Positions 33,012 through 41,413 of a DNA stretch of 64,000 nt are shown here, piece by piece (positions within the stretch are counted from its first letter, which is position 1; each line of letters begins with the position of its first letter). Both the position numbers and the translations under genes were made by a program. Source of the DNA: Isochrysis galbana. Lineage: Eukaryota; Haptophyta; Isochrysidales; Isochrysidaceae. The stretch spans positions 5,246,407 to 5,310,406 of the forward strand of contig CM030932.1 in the NCBI GenBank assembly GCA_018136815.1, written 5' to 3'. The notes under the pieces were generated by a model that worked only from the letters and a program-made list of their open reading frames with translations, was not told the DNA's origin and searched no databases.

Positions 33012-33282
33012 TTCAGGGGCCGTGGCGTCCACGGCACGACTCGTTTACGCAAATGGAGTGCAAGTCAACGACGCACGGGCTATAGACTGGGTGAGTGTGG
33101 AAGAGCTCCTGACCTTCTCGTCGAGCGATCCATCGGTGGTCGACGTCGATACGGACGGCGTCCTCACGCTGCATGCCAACAGCGAGGCCCAAGTGTACGT
33201 CACCGCACAGTCGGTTTGCGGCGAGGTGTCCGCACCCTACGCGCCCGCTCAAGTCTCGATGTGGGCCAACCTGCAAGCTTGA
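33012..33282 (+). pseudogene. Exon-like fragment resembling a BIG2-type Ig-like domain
   Basis: Just after a GTACGTTCAG acceptor-like site the frame reads ARLVYANGVQVNDARAIDWV, LTFSSSDPSVVDVDTDGVLT and ANSEAQVYVTAQSVCGE, to a stop at 33280. The SSxxxSVVxVDxxGVLTxxA pattern is that of bacterial Ig-like group 2 domains, also seen in large algal surface proteins. No start codon or neighbouring exon is visible, so it seems to be a gene fragment stranded between mobile elements. Confidence 0.4.
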
Positions 33283-33325
33283 ATATCGCCCCCTTGGCGC
33301 GTAAGAGCAGGCGTCGGCGTCTGAG

Positions 33326-33440
33326 CCTCCATCAGGTCGTTTGCCTTCATTTGGTACCCCTCGTTTCCAAATATGCGGGTCGTCCCCCTCGCGCGTTCAG
33401 ACAGGCCCTGAACGTGGGAGAGAATCCGGGCCCCTCCCCC
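33326..33440 (+). other. Leader with 2A-like NPGP motif
   Basis: In the same frame as the ORF that follows, the sequence reads VVCLHLVPLVSKYAG, a basic stretch, and then FRQALNVGENPGPSPP. NPGP is encoded at 33423-33434. The consensus of 2A ribosome-skipping peptides is D-V/I-E-x-N-P-G-P, and here the first and third positions are replaced (N-V-G-E-N-P-G-P). The first 12 codons are nearly identical in DNA to the leader at 14.73 kb. The frame is open from 33216, but no ATG precedes the motif. Confidence 0.5.
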
Positions 33441-33500
33441 CCCCAAAAAAGTGGCCGTGAATACAAACCAACCAACAAACGGCGAAGATTTTTTCGTTTC

Positions 33501-34157
33501 ATGCTCATAATAATGACAAATAGAGACCTTGCCTTGTCTATCCTTTACCATGACTCTGCTCCCACACCTGAGACGGGAGACCCGGGTATACACGAGTTCG
33601 AAGAGCACTGGCGAAGGATTCTCGCCCCTGAACCCGGTGTCCAAAAGTACGCGACCCGTGACAATGCCGGTGTGGGCTTTGTCGCGTCCGTTGCACAGCG
33701 CGATGACGGTAAGCACTTGGTCGATGTACACGGCGAAGCCTCGCATCACGCGTTTGTGTGCAATGACGTGTTTGTTGGCATCAGCCACCTCTGTCCATTG
33801 ACTGTATTGTCAGGAGGGTACGACAGAGTGAACAAGCTCAATGAAGCAGGGAACTCTTTGCTCTTCTACATCGGCGACCTCAAGTACGTCTTCGTGGGCA
33901 TCGAAGTGTTTGAATTTGAGGCCGTCGACGAGATCGTCGCATTCGTATCGCCTGTAGGAGCGAACGACTTTCCGTATCCCTACGCCATTGATAAGACCGG
34001 TAGGCATTACCTCATGCTCGAAAAGAAGCAGGGGTACATTGACATTGACCCGTACCACAGCTTTTACGACATCGAAAAGAAGTTCAAGCTGACACACGAG
34101 GAGTGCGGTATACATCCAATGCACTCATTGAAGACGATCCTTTCAAGACAAGTGTGA
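33501..34157 (+). CDS. Unrecognised ORF downstream of the 2A-like leader
   Basis: The first ATG after the NPGP motif opens 218 codons. The protein is acidic to neutral with alternating strands and no membrane helix: YATRDNAGVGFVASVAQRDD, HLVDVHGEASHHAFVCNDVF, LLFYIGDLKYVFVGIEVFEF, YPYAIDKTGRHYLMLEKKQG and a Lys/Glu-rich end. The GVGF/HGE/HAF pattern faintly recalls a protease-like or capsid-like beta barrel, but I cannot place it in a family and propose no function. It is bounded by short inverted repeats (AAAAAAGTGGCCGTGAATAC at 33445 and its inverse ending at 34300). The composition is less GC-rich than neighbouring genes. If the 2A-like motif works, translation could begin upstream and release this protein separately. 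Confidence 0.5.
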   Translation: MLIIMTNRDLALSILYHDSAPTPETGDPGIHEFEEHWRRILAPEPGVQKYATRDNAGVGFVASVAQRDDGKHLVDVHGEASHHAFVCNDVFVGISHLCPLTVLSGGYDRVNKLNEAGNSLLFYIGDLKYVFVGIEVFEFEAVDEIVAFVSPVGANDFPYPYAIDKTGRHYLMLEKKQGYIDIDPYHSFYDIEKKFKLTHEECGIHPMHSLKTILSRQV

Positions 34158-34540
34158 GAAGAGGATTCTGCAGAGGCCCGCCGGCGACCCATGCATCCCT
34201 CTTCGCTAGCCTTTATAATCACCTTATGATTATCGATTTGCTTCGAGAGTTGTTCCACCAAGCCCGCCATTTGTTTGTTGTATTCACGGCCACATTTTTT
34301 TGAGAGACCTCCTAGCTCACGAGAGGCTACCCATGTTTGAATTAGTAGCAAATTGAGTGGGACAAGAAGAGGCGCGACCACCTGCTCGGCAAAGGAGGAG
34401 ACATGCACGCAAGGTTGCAGGCACGCATCAACAAATCACGTGACACGGATATATACAACATGTGGATCTCTTGGGACTCCCACAAGGTCAAGAGCTGGCA
34501 TAAGATTGGTCTCCAAGACTCCGTGAATTATTCCAAGGCC

Positions 34541-35957
34541 GGCTCAAAGTTGGGCACTCGCGCGTATCACGGCACCGGGACGGTAGCGTTGAAGCCGGGG
34601 GCGTGGCCGATTTCGCCGCGGTGCACGCGGCCGGCTGCGGCGATTGGCGTAGCTGCAAGGGCGGCATTTGTGAATACGGTGCCTGGTGTGCCACCCAGTG
34701 CAACTGGATCAACACCAAAGCGCCGCCCGCGCGCTCGGTGCCGGCTCAAAGTTGGGCACTCGCGCGTATCACGGCACCGGGACGGTAGCGTTGAAGCCGG
34801 GGGCGTGGCCGATTTCGGCGCGGTGCACGCGGCCGGCTGCGGCGATTGGCGTAGCTGCAAGGGCGGCATTTGTGAATATGGTGTCTGGTGTGCCACCCAG
34901 TGCAACTGGATCAACACCAAAGCGCCGCCAGCGCGCTCGGTGCCGGCTCAAAGTTGGGCACTCGCGCGTATCACGGCACCGGGACGGTAGCGTTGAAGCC
35001 GGGGGCGTGGCCGATTTCGGCGCGGTGCACGCGGCCGGCTGCGGCGATTGGCGTAGCTGCAAGGGCGGCATTTGTGAATATGGTGCTTGGTGTGCCACCC
35101 AGTGCAACTGGATCAACACCAAAGCGCCGCCAGCGCGCTCGGTACCGGCTCAAAGTTGGGCACTCGCGCGTATCACGGCACCGGGACGGTAGCGTTGAAG
35201 CCGGGGGCGTGGCCGATTTCGGCGCGGTGCACGCGGCCGGCTGCGGCGATTGGCGTAGCTGCAAGGGCGGCATTTGTGAATATGGTGCTTGGTGTGCCAC
35301 CCAGTGCAACTGGATCAACACCAAAGCGCCGCCAGCGCGCTCGGTACCGGCTCAAAGTTGGGCACTCGCGCGTATCACGGCACCGGGACGGTAGCGTTGA
35401 AGCCGGGGGCGTGGCCGATTTCGGCGCGGTGCACGCGGCCGGCTGCGGCGATTGGCGTAGCTGCAAGGGCGGCATTTGTGAATGAATATGGTGCTTGGTG
35501 TGCCACCCAGTGCAACTGGATCAACACCAAAACGCCGCCAGCGCGCTCGGTACCGGCTCAAAGTTGGGCACTCGCGCGTATCACGGCACCGGGACGGTAG
35601 CGTTGAAGCCGGGGGCGTGGCCGATTTCGGCGCGGTGCACGCGGCCGGCTGCGGCGATTGGCGTAGCTGCAAGGGCGGCATTTGTGAATATGGTGCTTGG
35701 TGTGCCACCCAGTGCAACTGGATCAACACCAAAACGCCGCCAGCGCGCTCGGTACCGGCTCAAAGTTGGGCACTCGCGCGTATCACGGCACCGGGACGGT
35801 AGCGTTGAAGCCGGGGGCGTGGCCGATTTCGGCGCGGTGCACGCGGCCGGCTGCGGCGATTGGCGTAGCTGCAAGGGCGGCATTTGTGAATATGGTGCTT
35901 GGTGTGCCACCCAGTGCAACTGGATCAACACCAAAACGCCGGCAGCCCGCCCAGTTT
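34541..35957 (+). repeat. Seven-copy tandem array, 202-bp unit
   Basis: Units start at GGCTCAAAGTTGGGCACTCG at 34541, 34743, 34945, 35147, 35349, 35555 and 35757. Spacing is 202 bp except one 206-bp unit, which carries a duplicated GAAT (GTGAATGAATATGG). The units are nearly identical, with a few substitutions such as GTGCCGG/GTACCGG and AAAGCG/AAAACG that mark neighbouring copies. Because 202 is not a multiple of three, each frame cycles through the unit and closes at GGGACGGTAG. One frame reads a Cys-rich stretch (CGDWRSCKGGICEYGAWCAT), but a repeat protein cannot be encoded continuously. The last unit degrades at about 35957. Confidence 0.95.
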
Positions 35958-37126
35958 TGGTGCAAAGTTGGGGCTTCTCGTCTCAACAATTGTAGCGTTT
36001 CGTGAACGGCTGTTAGTAGTGATACTCATGTACATATCGATGTCAATCGCAATCTGTGTCGATGATCATATAATGTGTAGAGAAGCACATTTCGTGGAGG
36101 GTATGAGCTGGTAGAGCTTATGGCTCCGTCACTAGTTGTGCATGCCTTGCATGAAGGGCATCAGTAAAAGTATACCGGAGGGGGGCCCGAATACTTTTTA
36201 GCGCTTGGTCTTCGGAGGCTTAAAATTGGCCATTTTTCGAAAATTTTGCCGGCGGACCCCCCATTTTTTTTGCTGATCTCTCATACCAGAACCTATAGAA
36301 AGCTTATTTAGGCCTCCATTTGCCCATTACCGATTTCGCCCTCCGCACCCCCCTAGTGAGTGACCGGGCTACCGTTTTGGGCCCACTCGACCTGCTGCGA
36401 CGGTCGTGTGAGAACGACGCGTGCGCGACGGAGCAGCGCTGGCAGGGCAGTGTGCCTGCGGTTCTGTCTCACCTGTGGGAGCCCTGTGGCAGCCCGCATA
36501 GTGGCTAGGCCAGATGTGTCGGACCAGCCCGATGAAAGCGGGAGTCCTGCCGGCACTTGCCAAAAATAGAACGTCAAACTTTTGGCAACGAGGGGTACTT
36601 TATGAGGACGTCCAAGTCCGTGTGAGGAACCGCGGCGGGGATCCAAAGTTATTAATAAGAAATGCCAGATCAGTGCGCCAGGATAGAAATTAAAAGTGGA
36701 AGCAGCGGCATCTCAGTGATGAGGACGAGGGCGAGCACAGCGACACAAAGGAGGAGGGAGCAAGAAGAGAGAGAGAGAGAGGAGAGGAAAGCGAGACGGA
36801 GCGAGAGAGAGAAAGATTCATGTGTTTAGATGAATCATTGCTGTGGTACGGAGATTGTGGGGGAGAGACCATCTGCGAGAACAGAGAACGAGTCTCTCAT
36901 TTCGTGAAGAAGAGAGAAGAAGAGAGTGGGAATAGAGAGGAGAGCTGGCGAGCTAGCCATCGAGAGAGAGAGTGAGAGAGCAGCCCAGGAGGGAGGGGGG
37001 GGGGGGGGGGGAGAAGGGAGGGAGGGAGGATGTGCGGCAAGTGGGTGAGGGAGGGAGGGAGAAAAGGAAAAGTGGGGTGGAGGGTAGAGAATAAAAAGGA
37101 GAGAGGGGGAGGGGAAGGGAGGGAGG

Positions 37127-37157
<31 letters not shown>

Positions 37158-37271
37158 GAAGACGGAGAGAGGAAGAGGGAGAGAGAGGGAAAGGAGCCCC
37201 CTCGCAAGCTTCCCCCCCTGCTCCCCCGCTCCCCTTCCTCCACCAGCCCTCCCCCCCAATCCCCCGGCCAG
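35958..37271. other. Intergenic, with long purine-rich tract
   Basis: 35960-36700 shows no gene. 36720-37230 is dominated by GA and GGGA repeats (plus strand), ending just before the alpha/beta hydrolase start, and may be its promoter or 5' UTR. The Arg/Glu/Gly frames over it are not genes. Confidence 0.5.
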
Positions 37272-37489
37272 ATGCCGCGGCGCCAGGCGGCTAACGCCAC
37301 CGCCTCCGAGGGCGGCACGATGAGTGCCTCCTCCCGCCGCCTCGGCATCACCGGCTACTGGGGCCTCATGCGAGAGGGCTACGATGAGCTTGTCAAGGCC
37401 ATCATCCGGCCGCCGCGGGCGCAGTACTCGATCTCCGACCTTGGGCTCGCTGAGTTCAGCTACGGTGGCGTCAACTTTGTTCGCCAGGA
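37272..37489 (+). CDS. Alpha/beta hydrolase (ABHD17/S33-like) N-terminal exon, cut by gap
   Basis: The frame from ATG 37272 (a second ATG at 37320 is possible) reads LGITGYWGLMREGYDELVKA, IIRPPRAQYSISDLGLAEFS and YGGVNFVRQ before it enters the gap. The IIRPPRxxYxxxDLGxxxFxxGGxxFxRxD pattern is the N-terminal signature of a plant and algal group of serine hydrolases near ABHD17 and ABHD13, usually followed by a strand and a GxSxG nucleophile elbow. The catalytic part lies in or beyond the gap and is not found downstream, so only about 70 residues are visible. These enzymes typically act at membranes on acyl chains, and the substrate here is unknown. Confidence 0.6.
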
Positions 37490-37589
37490 NNNNNNNNNNN
37501 NNNNNNNNNNNNNNNNNNNNNNNNNNNNNNNNNNNNNNNNNNNNNNNNNNNNNNNNNNNNNNNNNNNNNNNNNNNNNNNNNNNNNNNNN
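37490..37589. other. Assembly gap (100 N)
   Basis: Placeholder gap. The right flank (37590-37630) matches the family A LINE 3' UTR in inverse orientation (GAGTGTGGGGTCTGGACAGG), so a LINE copy probably caused the assembly break. Confidence 0.98.
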
Positions 37590-37914
37590 CTTGGTTTAGA
37601 GTGTAGAGTGTGGGGTCTGGACAGGTCTTTTCATTGGCTAGTTTCAGTGGTTATTGGGGGTCGCGCGTGTTCAAGTGTTGGTGCTTATCCAGGGTGTTCT
37701 TTAGGGAGGCATACCCCGTACTGACCCATCATGGCCCCTCGCACCGCACAAAAGCCTCGATTTGCTTGCGCCCGGTCCCGATCCCCAGGGCCAGGGCCGT
37801 GGCCGCCAACAGCCAATCGCGTGCGATGGACGACGGAGTGTGGAGCGCCCCCACCGGGAGTTTCGGTTGTTGTTATTGTGTTGATGGCTCAGCTCATGCT
37901 AGGAGGCAGCGCAT

Positions 37915-38012
37915 GAGAATGACCGACAGGCCCCCCGGAGGGGAATTGGAGCCTGAAGGGGAGGGCACGAGGCACCTCCCCATGTGAACCAAGTTACTAC
38001 TATGAACTTAAT
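37915..38012. repeat. Short R5-related repeat
   Basis: CCCCCCGGAGGGGAATTGGAGCC, split here as CCCCCCGGAGGGG and AATTGGAGCC, then GGGCACGAGGCACCTCCCC and a diverged AT palindrome (TATGAACTTAATTG). The layout resembles R5 and the element near 30510. Confidence 0.4.
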
Positions 38013-38135
38013 TGAGCACGATTCCCCAAGGACACAACACTCTGTGTCTACTAGATCCATCAAGCCTCGGAGCTTCGGGCTATCGACGACGACCGGATCA
38101 CCCTCGTCGCCCATTCTAACCACCTGCAAATCCAG

Positions 38136-39104
38136 CTAGAACGGCGCTCTACCTTCATGGCGAGCATGTCGCAGGTGCGAGTGCAATGCCAAATCTGAAA
38201 CGGGATTCATCCCCCCAAGCGGGAGGTAGTTCATCGCCAGTCTATGCTGTTGTGTAGAAATGGTGGAGGCTTTTTCGAACAGCTCGATATCCTCGCTGAT
38301 GAATGGATTCAGTCGACTTGCAAGGTGGGTGTAGTTGTATTTGACCATACCCACACGTGGATGCGAGTGCTCATGCAATGATTGCACCCCAACTTGCTGC
38401 AGAGGCAGCACTACGATTCGTGCGAGTGTCTCAACAAACTCCTTGTATCGTTCCTGAACTCCAGTTATGCATGTGGCGAGAAGACGCTGAGCTGCGCGGG
38501 CGTCGCCGCCTCCGAGAAGGGACGAATAGATGCGCTCACCTCCTGTGGCCCAGACTAGTTGCTGTGGCCCATAGTGAGTGAGAAAGTGCGGGAGGGTGAG
38601 ATTGGATGACTTGCGGAAGATGAATTCATAGTAGTGCGAGGCGATTCGTTGCACTGGATGCCGCAAGATTGTCACACATGAACTTGAGTTGATCACTCTC
38701 CATACTGCTGCATCATCGTTCTCGCCAGCCATCTGCGGCCAACGGCGACGGCATCGCACCTGCCCGTACTCGCCGTGCTCCAGCCGCAGGAGCAGAGGGA
38801 CGATCGCGGTATGGTTACCCGGAGTCGAAAAGGGGTACATGTGACCGAGGAACGCGGTGGAGCACGAGGTACGGTTACGATTCGTCACCGCTACCGGGTC
38901 ACACTTGCAGGCGCAGTTGACGCATGGCAGGAGTTTCGGCTGCACTCCAATCGCTCTAGTGAGCAGCGTGCGAACGCTGGAGCCGGCCGTCTTGGGCACA
39001 TGGAAAAAGAAGAGAGGGCGTGAGAGGGAGATAGACTCAGGGACGGTCCTCGTCGATGCGGCGGACAGTCTGTCCTCGAAGCGAGCCGTCTGCAGCTCGT
39101 CCAT
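38136..39104 (-). CDS. Sulfotransferase family 2 protein
   Basis: A single-exon frame of 322 codons. The longest open frame starts at 39194 with GTG, and the first ATG is at 39104. Residues about 23-40 read PLFFFHVPKTAGSSVRTLL, the 5'-phosphosulfate-binding loop of PAPS-dependent sulfotransferases (HxPKTAGSS). About residue 135 the sequence CVTILRHPVQRIASHYYEF is the 3'-phosphate motif (RxPxxRxxSxYY). Cys pairs near residues 50-65 (CVNCACKC) and several N-x-S/T sites suggest a luminal or secreted enzyme, although no clear N-terminal anchor is seen at this start. The family transfers sulfate from PAPS to carbohydrate chains in the Golgi, as in heparan 2-O-sulfotransferases. The acceptor is unknown, possibly a sulfated cell-wall or scale polysaccharide. 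Confidence 0.85.
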   Translation of the reverse strand: MDELQTARFEDRLSAASTRTVPESISLSRPLFFFHVPKTAGSSVRTLLTRAIGVQPKLLPCVNCACKCDPVAVTNRNRTSCSTAFLGHMYPFSTPGNHTAIVPLLLRLEHGEYGQVRCRRRWPQMAGENDDAAVWRVINSSSCVTILRHPVQRIASHYYEFIFRKSSNLTLPHFLTHYGPQQLVWATGGERIYSSLLGGGDARAAQRLLATCITGVQERYKEFVETLARIVVLPLQQVGVQSLHEHSHPRVGMVKYNYTHLASRLNPFISEDIELFEKASTISTQQHRLAMNYLPLGGMNPVSDLALHSHLRHARHEGRAPF

Positions 39105-39199
39105 CGCAGCTGTCGACACCGATGCCGGCCCCTCCCGGACTCCCGGTAAAGTAGATCGATTGATCGAATCCGAATGGGATAAGTGAAGATTCACACCGG

Positions 39200-39400
39200 A
39201 CGAAATAAACCAGTCTTGTAGAGGCCTCTAGTAGAGGGTCTTGTTGGCTAGCATCCCCAGCCACACAGACACCGGACGAGCCATCCACAAACCGCGCACA
39301 CCCCCATCGCGGTGTAAGGGCTCCATTGCCGATGAGGCACGGTCTCTCAGCACTAGGATTATTAAACTAGGACAGACCCTAACACTGACACTCAGAGGGT
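39200..39400 (-). repeat. Dispersed repeat R3, copy 2
   Basis: Inverse of 32604-32790: GTCTTGTTGGCTAGCATCCC, then GGGCTCCATTGCCGATGAGG and CACTAGGATTATTAAACTAG. It begins about 95 bp upstream of the sulfotransferase start and may overlap its promoter. Confidence 0.75.
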
Positions 39401-39534
39401 GCAACTTGAGGTTCCCCTTTTTTTGAACCTACTTTTATAAGTGGGGTTCAATGGGGGCCTCGCGCCCCCCTCTCTCCATCGCGGACAAGAACACTCTGAC
39501 TCTGACACTGACACTCAGAAAAAAAGGGGAAAAA

Positions 39535-39735
39535 TCTGAAGATTCTGGGCTCTGGGCTACACACCTACTAGTCTCGGGTCTTCTCGTCACTCGTCACTAA
39601 CTGACACCGCCCTTATCTTCCCTCCCTCCACCTCGTTCCCTGCCCCCCTTCATTCCTTTTTCTTCGGTTTCCGGGGTCCGGCCTTGGTGCGCTACCTAAG
39701 GCCTAGTTCGGAGTGTGGGTTTGGGCAAGCCTTTG
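39535..39735 (-). mobile_element. LINE family A 3' UTR fragment
   Basis: Inverse orientation. The fixed terminus CTGAAGATTCTGGGCTC and GGGCTACACACCTACTAG is followed by the family's pyrimidine-rich 3' UTR and GTGCGCTACCTAAGGCCTAG. It stops exactly where repeat R2 begins. Confidence 0.8.
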
Positions 39736-39965
39736 TCGGAGCGAAGCTCGTTTCCTCTTTGGAAACGAGCCGCGAAGGCGCACCGGCGGCTAGCGCGGCG
39801 CACGGTCCATCCGGGGAGCCCGGAACCGGTTCATCGGGAGAACGGGGAGGTTAAATGACGGGCATGTGAGATGGATGGGAAAGTGGCACGGAATGCGAAT
39901 CGGAGAGACGGAGGATGTAAGGAAGGGCGCGGCGAGCAGATACCGCTTGCTTATGACTCGTATGG
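39736..39965 (-). repeat. Dispersed repeat R2, copy 2
   Basis: Inverse of 3421-3640 and 61384-61605, starting at a GAAGCTCGTTTCC motif and ending near GCGAGCAGATACCGC. It abuts the LINE 3' UTR fragment without a gap. Confidence 0.75.
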
Positions 39966-40374
39966 ACTCGTAGACTCGAAAGGAAGACTCGGAAGACTCG
40001 GGGCTTGGGGGTACTCAGGGGGCTGCAGGTCACCAACAGGCGATACAGTGGGTAACACACAAATCAACACTCTGTACTCAAACATTCACGGTAACAGGCC
40101 GGAAACATACGTTAAACGAACCCCTCTGATGCGCAGAACCAGGAAGGAGCGCCCACCAGAAAAAGAGGAGAGAGAGAGAGAAAACGAGGACTCGAGGGTC
40201 AAAACACAATTCGGACTCCGGCTCGGACTACAGAGTAAAATCCAGTGCCCTCGCGAGTCCTGCCTCGAGTCTCGCGGGGCAGCGCCGAAGGACGCTGAAG
40301 GACGCTGAAGAACGCTGAAGGACGCGCTGCGGGACACCGCTGAAGGACACCGCTCCCGAAAGCCTAAAGCCTAA

Positions 40375-41062
40375 AGCCGTTATGCGTAATAGCGTGGAAA
40401 TACATACTAAGAGATTTCTACAGAGTCGAATTTGAGTCACACGAGTACCACTACATACCTATCCTAGAGTCTACACTAGTGAGGTTCACCACCTTGGTCA
40501 GGGGCCTTACCCCGCCAAAAGCGCACTGACTGCTCTGTGCGCACGCATAAAGCCGCTCAAGTTGACGCTCAAGGGAGAAAGCCCAAACTCAAGAAACCGC
40601 TAGAACTCAACACCCCCGTATTTATTGAAAACGAGAAAGGTAGACTGCAACTGAGCGAAAACACCCGCCTCGTAGCGAAAGCGCTTGGCCTCGCGGAAAG
40701 GCTCGCATAGAATGATGTGTCGTCCCGTGTGAAATGACCATCTGAAAATGTGAACGATCACTACAGGTCATCTACGATGAACACCGCAGCACGCGGAAAC
40801 AACGGGACCCTGGAACAATTTTAAGTTTAAGACAAACAGGTCACCCAGTGGCACATGAGGGAGTCGAGAACACGCCGCTGAGGACAGGTGCACCCCGCTC
40901 CGCTCGGACCCCCCACATGACCCGAGCTCCTAAGTAAGTAGAGCACGAGGGGAGTTGGAGTTGCCGCAAGGCGGGGAATGAGGGTGAGGAAGGGAAGGGG
41001 GCGTGGCTACGAGTATGCGATCTAGTGCCGCGGGCGAGGCGAGAATGTTAAAAGGTTGTTTT
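40375..41062 (+). mobile_element. LINE family B copy, 3' part only, with stops
   Basis: The frame reads IAWKYILRDFYRVEFESHEY, then HYIPILESTLVRFTTLVRG. It breaks at a stop and resumes with GRKPKLKKP and ENEKGRLQL. The B-type 3' UTR ends with GAGAATGTTAAAAGGTTG and a T run. The copy is 5'-truncated and inactive. Confidence 0.8.
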
Positions 41063-41155
41063 TCCCCTCCCCCATGGTAGGGGAGGAGTGGGAGTGGAGA
41101 GAGAGGGGGGCTCGTGCCCCCCCATGGGCGAACTAAGTATAAACTTAGTTGAGTA
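41062..41155 (+). repeat. Dispersed repeat R5, copy 3
   Basis: Directly follows the T run of the LINE B copy: CCCATGGTAGGGGAGGAG, the GGGGGGCTCGTGCCCCCC hairpin and the palindrome AACTAAGT-ATAA-ACTTAGTT at 41131-41150. It lacks the first 40 bp seen in copies 1 and 2. Confidence 0.7.
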
Positions 41156-41413
41156 CACAATGACAGGAGATGAGTATACCATTATAATCACAGGCCGAAA
41201 CCGTTCGAGGGCCGCACGCCGTGCCGGCTGTGTAGGTGCGCCACTGGAGCTTTTGGTGTGTTGGGAGCCTCAACACCTTATAGCCAATGATGGAGTGCCT
41301 TGGGTGGGGGCCCATGCAGCCAGGGTGGAAAAATACCGTGGGGAAGGACAAAGTTGTTAGGAGTTGGATACACGGAGTACGCCGTCCCCCCGAGTCCGAT
41401 ACAACCAGTTTCG

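Noticed and set aside
34541..35957. CRISPR-like array
   Set aside because: The unit is one continuous 202-bp repeat without unique spacers, in a eukaryotic context. It is a minisatellite.
34488..35989. Overlapping 100-170 codon ORFs on both strands of the tandem array
   Set aside because: They repeat the same peptide blocks in rotating frames because the unit is 202 bp, and each stops at the same codon. No single repeat protein is encoded.
36897..37351. Leu/Ser/Pro-rich minus-strand ORFs
   Set aside because: They mirror a GA-rich tract upstream of the alpha/beta hydrolase exon.
39105..39194. Longer N-terminus for the sulfotransferase
   Set aside because: The extended start is GTG and the extension has no targeting character. 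The ATG at 39104 precedes the conserved domain by a normal distance.
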